Below, piece after piece: positions 1 to 5,655 of a stretch of 5,655 bases of DNA. A model generated the notes under the pieces. That model saw only the letters and a list, made by a program, of their open reading frames with translations. It searched no databases and was not told the DNA's origin. The stretch covers positions 1-5,655 of the forward strand of contig DAOVVI010000143.1 in assembly GCA_030637245.1 (NCBI GenBank), given 5' to 3'. A program made the translations under genes and the position numbers. This DNA is from Cyclobacteriaceae bacterium. Lineage in GTDB: Bacteria > Bacteroidota > Bacteroidia > Cytophagales > Cyclobacteriaceae. Each line of letters begins with the position of its first letter. The stretch's first letter is position 1.

Positions 1-432
1 ATGGCTCCGGAAACCTTTCGGGATCAACTTCAACCAATTTATACTAAAATGATACAACGCTTTAAAGTAGCCAAACCAGATATCATCCCTATTTTGCATT
101 GCGATGGAGCAGTTTCAGAGTTGTTGGATGATATACGCGATATTGGCTTCGAAGTATTTAATCCTGTACAACCAGATGTCCCAGGCCACTTACCAAAAGA
201 TATGAAAAATGGTTTTGGTAATAAATTTGCCTTCTGGGGAGCAATCGATCAACAAGATCTGTTGCCAAACGGAACGGATGAAGAGTTGGAAAAAGACATC
301 ATTGAAAAAATTTCAATTTTAGGAAAAGGTGGTGGCTACATGATTTCGCCAGCGCACATTATTCAGAACGATGTTTCACCGGAAAGGGTATTGAAGTTTA
401 TTGAATTGTGCAAAAAACATGGTAAATATTGA
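1..432 (+). CDS. Uroporphyrinogen decarboxylase-like (URO-D fold) protein, C-terminal part, cut by window edge
   Basis: This is the last 143 codons of a URO-D-fold protein. The family is normally about 340-380 residues, so the gene starts left of the window and the ATG at base 1 is probably an internal Met. Visible family motifs are a His-Cys-Asp-Gly-Ala segment (residues 33-37; HSCGA-like in relatives), NPVQP (54-58), FWGAID (78-83) and the C-terminal ISPAHIIQNDVSPE (115-128). This pattern fits the COG0407 branch of HemE-like and methyltransferase-like proteins found near sugar catabolic genes, rather than true heme HemE. That branch is an inference; the substrate is unknown. The protein is probably cytoplasmic, since the C-terminal part shows no membrane segment. 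The reading frame is intact to the TGA stop. It lies upstream of, and co-directional with, a rhamnose permease gene, which suggests a role in the same sugar pathway. Confidence 0.85.
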   Translation: MAPETFRDQLQPIYTKMIQRFKVAKPDIIPILHCDGAVSELLDDIRDIGFEVFNPVQPDVPGHLPKDMKNGFGNKFAFWGAIDQQDLLPNGTDEELEKDIIEKISILGKGGGYMISPAHIIQNDVSPERVLKFIELCKKHGKY

Positions 433-564
433 TTTTTCAGTCACTATAAAAGCCTTAGATGCTAATCCTAAATTAACCATTGCGCCATTGATGTAGGACA
501 CATAGCTGATAAAATTGAAAAATTGGGGCAGATAATAATTATCAATGTAGTGAAAATTTGTTAA
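422..564 (+). pseudogene. Probable relic of a sugar-phosphate isomerase/epimerase (AP-endonuclease-2 TIM barrel), frameshifted scrap
   Basis: The gap between the URO-D-like gene and rhaT contains two short segments in different frames that together read like the C-terminal third of a xylose-isomerase-like TIM barrel. Bases 422-481 read ...IKALDANPKLTI. Bases 481-564 then read CAIDVGHIADKIEKLGQ followed by IIIINVVKIC and a stop. Relatives have the order 'HPNLGAC-D-GH...-KKL-GRI-LH-KD', so the CAIDVGH and IEKLG blocks fall in the right order and spacing, apart from a missing few residues after GH. A frameshift near 480 joins the two parts. The intact isomerase gene at 1745-2845 also has an IEKLG block followed by a hydrophobic strand. 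No start codon or N-terminal two thirds can be found, so this is a remnant and not a gene. The match rests on short motifs, and a chance resemblance is possible. Confidence 0.5.
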
Positions 565-589
565 TTAATTAAAAATCGAAGTCAATTTT

Positions 590-1642
590 ATGCAAGCATT
601 ATTAGGAGTTTTATTCCACACAATTGGAGGAATCGCATCAGGAAGTTTTTACATGCCATATAACAAGGTGAAAGGATGGGCATGGGAAAGTTATTGGATG
701 GTTGGCGGATTATTTGCATGGTTAATTGCTCCGCCCTTAGTGGCATGGATTACTGTACCTGGATTTGTAGAAATTATTACAGCAAGCTCAAGCCATATTT
801 TGTTTTTTACCTTTTTCATGGGGCTACTTTGGGGAGTTGGCGGTTTGTCTTACGGACTTGGTGTACGATATCTTGGAATGTCGTTGGGCAACTCTGTTGT
901 TCTTGGTTTCTGCGCTGCTTTTGGTGCTATTGTTCCATCCATCTATTACACTATTAATCCAACAGAAGGGAAGATTTCTTTTACGGATATGTTAGCAACA
1001 TCAGGAGGGAAACTGGTACTTTTTGGGGTGTTTGTCTGCCTTGCAGGTATTGCGATTTCGGGTTGGGCAGGGATGATGAAAGAGGGCGAACTTTCGGAAG
1101 AAGAAAAGAAAAAAAGTATTGCTGAATTCAGCCTGGTGAAAGGATTGATCATTGCTGTGCTATCAGGGATTCTGAGTTCATTTTTTAATTTTGGAATTGA
1201 AGCTGGAAAACCATTGGCAGATGCAGCTGTAGAAGCTGGATTTAACCCTCTTTATCAAAACAATGTAACCTTTGTTGTAATTCTTTGGGGTGGATTGACC
1301 ACCAATTTAATCTGGACTACTATGTTGAGTTTAAAGAATAAATCGTACGGCGATTTTGTAAATAAATCAACACCTGTTACCAAAAATATTTTGTTCTCCG
1401 CTTTAGCGGGAACAACCTGGTTTTTACAATTCTTTTTTTACGGAATGGGAGAAAGCAAATTGGGCAATGGTGCGAGCTCGTGGATTCTCCACATGTCAAC
1501 TATCATTTTAACTGCCAATATGTGGGGAATTTACAGAAGAGAATGGAAGGGTGTTGCGACAAAAACCAAATGGACAATAACTGCTGGGATTGTTGTGATC
1601 TTATTATCCGTAGTTCTTGTTGGAATAGGTAATTCTATGTAA
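590..1642 (+). CDS. rhaT: L-rhamnose/H+ symporter (RhaT family)
   Basis: This is an inner-membrane permease of the RhaT family (drug/metabolite transporter superfamily), expected to import L-rhamnose or a similar 6-deoxyhexose with a proton. Its 350 residues are close to the 344 of the E. coli protein. Family landmarks visible include FYMPYNKVKGWAWESYW (20-36), YGLGVRYLGMSLG (88-100), the paired TWFLQFFFYGMG (276-287) and SSWILHMS (296-303), and REWKG (317-321), each with a close counterpart in E. coli RhaT as I recall it. About ten hydrophobic segments are seen, with one charged cytoplasmic-type loop rich in E and K at 164-179. The start is supported because the first membrane segment begins at once (MQALLGVLFH). 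The upstream bases are A/T-rich without a Shine-Dalgarno sequence. The gene follows the URO-D-like gene by 157 nt and precedes the Tat-leader isomerase by 102 nt. Actual sugar specificity is inferred from the family only. Confidence 0.9.
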   Translation: MQALLGVLFHTIGGIASGSFYMPYNKVKGWAWESYWMVGGLFAWLIAPPLVAWITVPGFVEIITASSSHILFFTFFMGLLWGVGGLSYGLGVRYLGMSLGNSVVLGFCAAFGAIVPSIYYTINPTEGKISFTDMLATSGGKLVLFGVFVCLAGIAISGWAGMMKEGELSEEEKKKSIAEFSLVKGLIIAVLSGILSSFFNFGIEAGKPLADAAVEAGFNPLYQNNVTFVVILWGGLTTNLIWTTMLSLKNKSYGDFVNKSTPVTKNILFSALAGTTWFLQFFFYGMGESKLGNGASSWILHMSTIILTANMWGIYRREWKGVATKTKWTITAGIVVILLSVVLVGIGNSM

Positions 1643-1744
1643 ATAGGGAAAAATAAAACAGGCCAGACACGAGATAATGATTGAGTCACAAAAGGAGTAT
1701 AGAAATAATCTACAAATGTCAACGATTATGCAATTTATAAACAA

Positions 1745-2845
1745 ATGAACAGAAGAGACTTCACATCAAAGGCAGCATTAGGGATACTTGGTGTTCCAGT
1801 ATTATCAAAAGGCTGGACTAATGAACAACTTTTTAATTCGCTTACTGCAAATCCGAAAGTACCTCTTGGCATGGATGCACATGCTATCAGTATGATGAGG
1901 TGGAAAGCACAACAATTAATGGAATATGGCATTGATCTGAACATGGATTCTATATTATTCAATGCATTAAGTTATTTTGATAACCTGGAAGAAGAATACC
2001 TTAAGACACTTCGCAATCTTTTGGAAACCAATAATATGAACCTGTATTTTGGAGTTGGAAGCTTGAGTGTAAACTCCCTATCTTATACTCCAAAATTTGG
2101 CACTCCAAAAGAATTAATCTTATCCGGGCTTCGCGTAGCTAAAATCTTTAATTCAAAGTCAATAAACTGTAAAATAGGTAGTATTGCTGATCGATATACA
2201 GATGGTGGGATTGTGGCCAGGATGGAAGAATTGATTCATGAACTCCGGACCATGCGATCACAAATTCAGGATGCAGGAATCAAGTTTGCGGTTGAAAATC
2301 ATGCCGGTGATATGCGTTCTGAAGAGGTATTGAGTATTGTGGAAACTGTCGGAACTGATGTCTGTGGTGTAATGCTGGATCCGGGAAATTCCGTTTGGGC
2401 TATGGAAAACCCAATGCACCAGATAGAAAAGCTGGGTAAACATGTACTTTGTACCAGTGTGCGGGATTATAAAATTTGGGAATCAAAAAATGGCGCAACT
2501 TTCCAGTGGACGGCCCTTGGTGAGGGCACCATGGATCTCCGACATTACACCAAACGGATGTCGGAGTTATGCCCAGGTGTTCCATTGCACATTGAAACTG
2601 TTTCTAATCGACAGAATGAAATACCATTTCTTCAAGAAGATTTCTGGGAAGGATATCCGAATCTGAAAGCAGCGGAACTACTTGATTTCTATAAAATGAT
2701 CCGGACCGGGCAGTCTATCAAACTTTTGTTTCCAAAAGACGGCGAGGATGCCAAATTATTTGCACAAGAACTTCAGAAAAATGAACTGATTAAAAGTATA
2801 AATTATCTGAGGAAAAATTGTGATGTGATTCAAATGCGACAGTAG
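1745..2845 (+). CDS. Tat-leader sugar-phosphate isomerase/epimerase-family protein (xylose-isomerase-like TIM barrel)
   Basis: This 366-residue protein has a twin-arginine type leader: N-R-R-D-F-T at residues 2-7 followed by a hydrophobic stretch AALGILGVPVL (10-20), so it is probably exported folded. The rest resembles the AP-endonuclease-2/xylose-isomerase-like TIM barrel. Candidate metal or active-site blocks are FAVENHAGDM (181-190, E184), VMLDPGNS (209-216, D212), SVRDYK (238-243, where relatives usually have LH-KD), ALGEGTMD (257-264, E260) and LHIETVS (281-287, E284). Members isomerise or epimerise sugars or inositols with a divalent metal, but many exported Bacteroidota members have no assigned reaction, so no substrate is claimed. 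The ATG at 1745 is chosen because it directly yields the leader. Upstream is A/T-rich without a Shine-Dalgarno sequence. It sits between rhaT and a sulfatase gene, all on one strand, consistent with one sugar-utilisation unit. The tail (about 325-366) extends past the barrel as a charged helix-like stretch. Confidence 0.85.
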   Translation: MNRRDFTSKAALGILGVPVLSKGWTNEQLFNSLTANPKVPLGMDAHAISMMRWKAQQLMEYGIDLNMDSILFNALSYFDNLEEEYLKTLRNLLETNNMNLYFGVGSLSVNSLSYTPKFGTPKELILSGLRVAKIFNSKSINCKIGSIADRYTDGGIVARMEELIHELRTMRSQIQDAGIKFAVENHAGDMRSEEVLSIVETVGTDVCGVMLDPGNSVWAMENPMHQIEKLGKHVLCTSVRDYKIWESKNGATFQWTALGEGTMDLRHYTKRMSELCPGVPLHIETVSNRQNEIPFLQEDFWEGYPNLKAAELLDFYKMIRTGQSIKLLFPKDGEDAKLFAQELQKNELIKSINYLRKNCDVIQMRQ

Positions 2846-2915
2846 TAACATGCTATTTTTAAGTATCGATGACAGTAAAGACCGAAAAGAATCTTGCATC
2901 CAGGGAAAAATTAGT

Positions 2916-2957
2916 AAAGGATTAATGGAAAATAGTACTTTTAATATCATAAAAATG
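2916..2957 (+). promoter_or_regulatory. Competing translation starts for the sulfatase
   Basis: Two in-frame ATGs compete close together. The one at 2925 is preceded by AAAGGA (2916-2921), the only Shine-Dalgarno-like sequence near a start in this window, but it would add ten polar residues before the leader. The one at 2955 follows a run of As, as is usual in Bacteroidota, and gives a lipoprotein leader that starts M-K-H. I judge 2955 the real start. The ATG at 2850 would add 35 residues with no family resemblance. Confidence 0.4.
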
Positions 2958-4754
2958 AAACACTCAACGACAATTTATATTTTTCTTTCAATCTTATTTA
3001 GCCAGGCGTTTCTGTTTTCATGCATTAATATAGAAGATAAAAAACAGGCCATTGCAAACCTTCCAAATGTCATTCTTATCATGACTGATGATCAGGGGAT
3101 TGGCGATTTTGGCTTTATGGGTAATCCGTATGTTAAAACCACCAATCTGGATAAATTGGCATCACAAAGTCTTAACCTGACAAATTTTTATGTATCGCCG
3201 GTTTGTGCTCCAACCCGTGCCAGTTTAATGACTGGTCGTTATTCAGAAAGAACTGGAGTTTATGACACCTACAATGGTGGTGCAATAATGAGCCAGGGCG
3301 AGGTTACTATGGCTGAAGTATTAAAAGAGAATGGCTATAAAACGGGGATCTTTGGCAAATGGCATTTAGGTGATAATTATCCATACCGCCCGATTGACCA
3401 GGGCTTTGATGAAGCATTGGTTCACCGCGGAGGCGGTATTGGGCAGCCAGGCGATTTTGCAAATTATTTTGCCAAAGACAGCTCGTATTTTAATCCTGTT
3501 TTATTTCACAATGGAGTGGCGCAAAAATCCAGCGGTTATTGTTCAGATGTATTTACTAATGGGGCGATTAATTTCATAAATAGTAACATTTCGGTAGAAA
3601 ATGGCCAGCCATTCTTTGTTTATCTGTCATTCAATGCGCCTCATACTCCTCTTCAGGTTCCGGAGGAATATCTCAACCAATATAAAAATATTGAATTTGA
3701 TGTTGATTCTTTTGCGATAAAAGACAAAGCTGTTGAAAGCATGACGGATAAAGACAAAGAGGCCGCACGGCGTGTTTATGCGATGGTTACCAATATTGAT
3801 GATAACATTGGCAAAATTATGCAACTGCTTCATGAAAAGAATCTTGAAGAAAATACCATCGTGGTTTTTTTAACAGATAACGGGCCACAGCATAAGCGTT
3901 ACAAATTAGGACTTAGAAAACGAAAGTCATCAGTTTATGGTGGCGGGGTAAGGGTGCCTTGCATGATTCGTTATCCAAAAAAATATCCGGATAAGCAGGA
4001 TCTTGATATACGGCTCGCACATATCGATTTACTACCATCCATTCTTGACCTCTGCGGGTTAAATCAACCGGATCATAACATTGACGGGAGAAGTTTTGAG
4101 AAAGCAAATGGAAGCAATTTCAACGCATTTTCAGAAAGAACCCTATTCTTTGAGTGGGGACGAGGGTTTCCTATTAAATACAAAAATTTTTCAGCTTTAA
4201 AAGGAGATTATAAACTAGTTGGTAATACAGGTTCCGATAGTGAAATCAGTAACTTTGAATTGTTTAATGTCAAATCAGATCCGTTTGAAAACACAAACCT
4301 GGTGGATAGAGAACCTGAAATTGCATTGGACTTGAAGGTTAGCATGGATGGTTGGTACCAAGAAATAATTTCTGAAAAACACAACAACAAAGTATTTCCG
4401 GCTTATATAGGTTCAGAATTTGAAAACCCGGTCGTTTTGAACCGAAATGACGCAAAAGGAACTCCGGTGGCCTGGGGGCAGGATGATATTCTGGGTTTTT
4501 GGGATGTGAAGGTACTGGATTCAGGAAACTACAATGTGACATTTCAATTCGTTGAGGCTGTAACGGAGCCGGGAATTATATATCTAAAATTATATCCTCA
4601 AAATTTTGTACAGGAAAATACCTTAGAGGCAGAAAAAATAACCTTTAAAAATCTTGAATTGAAACAAGGAGAATTTCGGTTGGAAGCCTTTTACAAAACT
4701 AATAAAGGAAAATATATTTTTCCATTATATGTTTCATTGCATAATTTGGAATAG
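2955..4754 (+). CDS. Formylglycine-dependent sulfatase lipoprotein (type I, S1 family) with C-terminal accessory domain
   Basis: This 599-residue secreted sulfatase hydrolyses sulfate esters, probably on a glycan. Residues 1-22 form a signal peptide ending in a lipobox-like LFSC, so Cys23 should be lipidated. Catalytic landmarks are complete: metal ligands D45-D46 (MTDDQG), the C-A-P-T-R motif at 84-88 whose Cys84 becomes formylglycine, GKWHLG (134-139), NAPHTPL (227-233) with H230, LTDNGP (306-311) and K324 before YGGGVRVP (328-335). Relatives usually have Glu-Gly-Gly there; here Glu is Gly329. The sulfatase C-terminal subdomain ends near 470. A further ~115 residues (about 485-599), starting GSEFENPVVLNRNDAKGTP and rich in beta-type sequence, form an extra domain seen in some Bacteroidota arylsulfatases. 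The same frame is open back to an ATG at 2850, with another ATG at 2925. I prefer 2955 because it places a proper signal peptide at the N-terminus. The substrate is not readable from sequence. Activity needs a formylglycine-generating or anaerobic sulfatase-maturating enzyme, which is not in this window. Confidence 0.92.
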   Translation: MKHSTTIYIFLSILFSQAFLFSCINIEDKKQAIANLPNVILIMTDDQGIGDFGFMGNPYVKTTNLDKLASQSLNLTNFYVSPVCAPTRASLMTGRYSERTGVYDTYNGGAIMSQGEVTMAEVLKENGYKTGIFGKWHLGDNYPYRPIDQGFDEALVHRGGGIGQPGDFANYFAKDSSYFNPVLFHNGVAQKSSGYCSDVFTNGAINFINSNISVENGQPFFVYLSFNAPHTPLQVPEEYLNQYKNIEFDVDSFAIKDKAVESMTDKDKEAARRVYAMVTNIDDNIGKIMQLLHEKNLEENTIVVFLTDNGPQHKRYKLGLRKRKSSVYGGGVRVPCMIRYPKKYPDKQDLDIRLAHIDLLPSILDLCGLNQPDHNIDGRSFEKANGSNFNAFSERTLFFEWGRGFPIKYKNFSALKGDYKLVGNTGSDSEISNFELFNVKSDPFENTNLVDREPEIALDLKVSMDGWYQEIISEKHNNKVFPAYIGSEFENPVVLNRNDAKGTPVAWGQDDILGFWDVKVLDSGNYNVTFQFVEAVTEPGIIYLKLYPQNFVQENTLEAEKITFKNLELKQGEFRLEAFYKTNKGKYIFPLYVSLHNLE

Positions 4755-4785
4755 ACTAAGCTGGGTGTAAAGAAGGACCAATTGA

Positions 4786-4968
4786 GGCTTCGACGTCTTA
4801 TATAACCTAAAAGATGATCCATTTGAAATGAACAATCTTTTGGGCATTAATCCCGGAAAAGAAAAATACAAAGAAAAAGTGGAAGAGCTAAGGAAAGATT
4901 TGATTGAGTGGCTGAATCGCACTGGTTCTAGTCATATTCAAAGAGTTAATAACAGGGGGATAATTTAA
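4786..4968 (+). pseudogene. 3' remnant of a second sulfatase gene
   Basis: Between the intact sulfatase and the next gene start, one frame reads the typical end of a type I sulfatase. It has LYNLKDDPFEMNNLLG at 4798-4845, then a charged amphipathic helix (KYKEKVEELRKDLIEWLNRT, 4864-4923), then HIQRVNNRG and a TAA stop at 4966-4968. In relatives this is the last ~60 residues, starting with 'LYDL-DP-E--NL'. The frame is closed upstream by TGA at 4783-4785, and no catalytic core (DD, CxPxR, GKWH) exists in the 30 bases between it and the preceding gene's stop. Other frames just upstream (KEGPIE at 4769-4786, KLGVKKDQL at 4758-4784) faintly resemble the preceding strand of a sulfatase, suggesting extra indels. 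It cannot be the tail of the intact sulfatase, which already has its own LFNVKSDPFENTNLV block. It is best read as a gene that lost its 5' part by deletion. Confidence 0.8.
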
Positions 4969-4984
4969 ATACAAAAACTTGATT

Positions 4985-5330
4985 ATGAAGAAAATAACGA
5001 TCTTCGTCATCGTTATTCTAATTAGTGTTATATGTGTTTATTGCGCGTTTTTTCAGATAGAAAGGGTAATTGAAAAAGACACGTCTAAGAAACCTAATAT
5101 TATTATCATCGTCTCGGACGATCAGGGCTATGCAGATGTCAGTTATCATGAGCATCCACCTGAAGTATCTACACCGGCAATTGACAATTTGGCTAGTGAA
5201 GGCGTAGTTTTTACCAATGGATATGCCAGCGCTTATGTTTGTGCACCAACCAGGGCAGGATTGCTAACTGGTCGTTATCAGCAACGTTTCGGATTCTATC
5301 GGGGCACCTGATTCCTGACAGGGCATCCCA
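4985..5330 (+). pseudogene. 5' part of a third sulfatase, broken by frameshift and nonsense codon
   Basis: Translation from the ATG at 4985 gives 108 residues before a TGA at 5309-5311, against roughly 450 or more for a whole sulfatase. The part present is well preserved. There is a hydrophobic signal or anchor segment (residues 5-24), [18 protein letters not shown] (36-53) with the metal-binding D45-D46, [20 protein letters not shown] (63-82), and C-A-P-T-R at 86-90 for formylglycine, followed by [15 protein letters not shown]. Relatives continue with 'APDSR-G-PLSE'. The same words appear one frame over: APDS at 5304-5315, a TGA where Arg is expected, then QGIP (5319-5330). Removing one G from the GGGG run at 5301-5304 restores the frame, leaving the nonsense codon. 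Metal ligands beyond this point (GKWH, NAPH, TDNG) are absent, so any product would be inactive. An in-frame TTG lies six bases upstream of the ATG. The gene starts 16 bases after the preceding sulfatase remnant, as in a tandem array. Confidence 0.85.
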
Positions 5331-5449
5331 ATTTTATAGAAATAAGAAATATATAAATTCTATCATAGAATGAACCTACAAACATTATTTTCTTGTAATG
5401 TTCACTTTCTGCAATAATAACGGATCATTCAGCCAAGTAATGAAAACCA
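5331..5449. other. Junction between broken sulfatase and transposase remnant, no gene seen
   Basis: About 120 bases in which sulfatase resemblance has ended and transposase resemblance has not begun. All forward frames carry stops or only very short open stretches. The only structure seen is a small palindrome at 5357-5371. I could not recognise an IS6-type terminal inverted repeat or target duplication. The deletion or insertion endpoint that removed the rest of the third sulfatase probably lies here. Confidence 0.5.
5357..5371. repeat. Perfect 7-bp palindrome with 1-nt centre
   Basis: ATTCTAT-C-ATAGAAT is a perfect inverted repeat. The arms are A/T-rich and no T-run follows at once, so it is a poor terminator. 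It lies within the junction region between sulfatase and transposase fragments. It may be chance, an operator-like site, or part of a decayed mobile-element end. Confidence 0.4.
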
Positions 5450-5655
5450 ATGCACTTTTCTTTTTCAAATCTCAATGCAGATTATTCAGATGCACAAAAC
5501 CACCGTTTTATTAAGTGGAGTATTTGCAATGGGTTGGGTTATAAATCATTTAAATCTGCCAGTGTAACCTTATCAGGAATAGAAACGGTACAAATGATAA
5601 AGAAAAATCAACTAACATCTTGGTTAAACTCCGTTCAGTTCATTCTGGTCAATAG
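5450..5655 (+). pseudogene. C-terminal fragment of an IS6-family-like DDE transposase, cut by window edge
   Basis: One frame is open from after the TGA at 5441-5443 to the window end. It reads AQNHRFIKWSICNGLGYKS (5492-5548), FKSASVTLSGIETVQMIKKN (5549-5608), then QLTSWLNSVQFILVN. This matches the C-terminal signature of IS6/IS240-type transposases as I know it, roughly 'EQDHR-IK-R---GLGFKSF-SA--TLSGIE---MI-K-Q'. The N-terminal helix-turn-helix and the two catalytic Asp regions are missing upstream, so it is a fragment. The position expected to hold the third catalytic residue (Glu of EQDHR) is Ala here (GCA, 5492-5494), and the later Arg after KW is Ser, both consistent with decay. The ATG at 5450 is only the first Met in the frame and not a believable gene start. 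The frame is still open at the edge, so the exact end is unknown. IS family assignment is from recalled motifs. Confidence 0.7.

Noticed and set aside
530..589. Bacteroidota-type promoter (TTTG at -33, TAnnTTTG at -7) before rhaT
   Set aside because: A TTTG is present near 557, but no TAnnTTTG lies at the right distance, so I cannot support a promoter call.
946..1152. Reverse-strand open frame inside rhaT
   Set aside because: It lies fully opposite a strongly supported transporter gene, its protein has no family features, and it is a by-product of the coding sequence on the other strand.
1643..1744. Terminator, riboswitch or small gene between rhaT and the isomerase
   Set aside because: No GC-rich hairpin with T-run, no known riboswitch core and no credible frame was found. 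It is treated as plain spacer.
2850..2954. 35-codon N-terminal extension of the sulfatase from an ATG at 2850
   Set aside because: The extension has no resemblance to sulfatases and would bury the lipoprotein leader. Starting at 2955 gives a clean signal peptide and lipobox.
4786..4968. Possibility that this is a read-through tail of the intact sulfatase
   Set aside because: The intact gene already has its own equivalent C-terminal block and an additional domain before its stop. The remnant lies in a different frame with stops between.
5398..5514. Small open frame of 38 codons, Cys- and Phe-rich
   Set aside because: It overlaps the better supported transposase frame in another phase, has no recognisable motif and is expected by chance in A/T-rich DNA.

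Overview
The window looks like a piece of a marine or gut-type Bacteroidota chromosome. The base composition is A+T-rich. Start codons are preceded by A/T-rich stretches and mostly lack a clear Shine-Dalgarno sequence. The protein set (RhaT-type sugar permease, Tat-leader TIM-barrel sugar isomerase, FGly sulfatase lipoprotein) is typical of sulfated-glycan utilisation loci in that phylum. This assignment is inferred from style and content, not from a search. Everything recognisable is on the + strand, and I found no RNA gene, CRISPR array or convincing terminator.

Left part (1-2845): the 3' end of a uroporphyrinogen-decarboxylase-like (COG0407-type) gene enters from the left edge. A 157-nt gap follows, holding what appears to be a frameshifted scrap of a sugar-phosphate isomerase. 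Next come an intact rhamnose/H+ symporter gene (rhaT-like, 590-1642) and an intact TIM-barrel isomerase/epimerase-family protein with a twin-arginine leader (1745-2845).

Right part (2955-5655): one intact 599-residue sulfatase lipoprotein (2955-4754) is followed by wreckage of a sulfatase array. First is the last ~60 codons of a second sulfatase, with no 5' part (about 4786-4968). Sixteen bases later is the first ~115 codons of a third sulfatase (4985 to about 5330), broken by a +1 shift in a GGGG run and then a nonsense codon. Finally, a C-terminal fragment of an IS6-like DDE transposase runs off the right edge (about 5450-5655).

Functionally, the intact genes suggest handling of a sulfated, deoxyhexose (rhamnose-type) glycan. 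The sulfatase would remove sulfate at the cell surface or in the periplasm, RhaT would import the freed 6-deoxyhexose, and the isomerase-fold and URO-D-like proteins would have accessory roles that the sequence does not define. The most notable feature is gene decay: at least three, probably four, broken genes in 5.6 kb, clustered next to an IS remnant. I did not find a convincing new biological system here.
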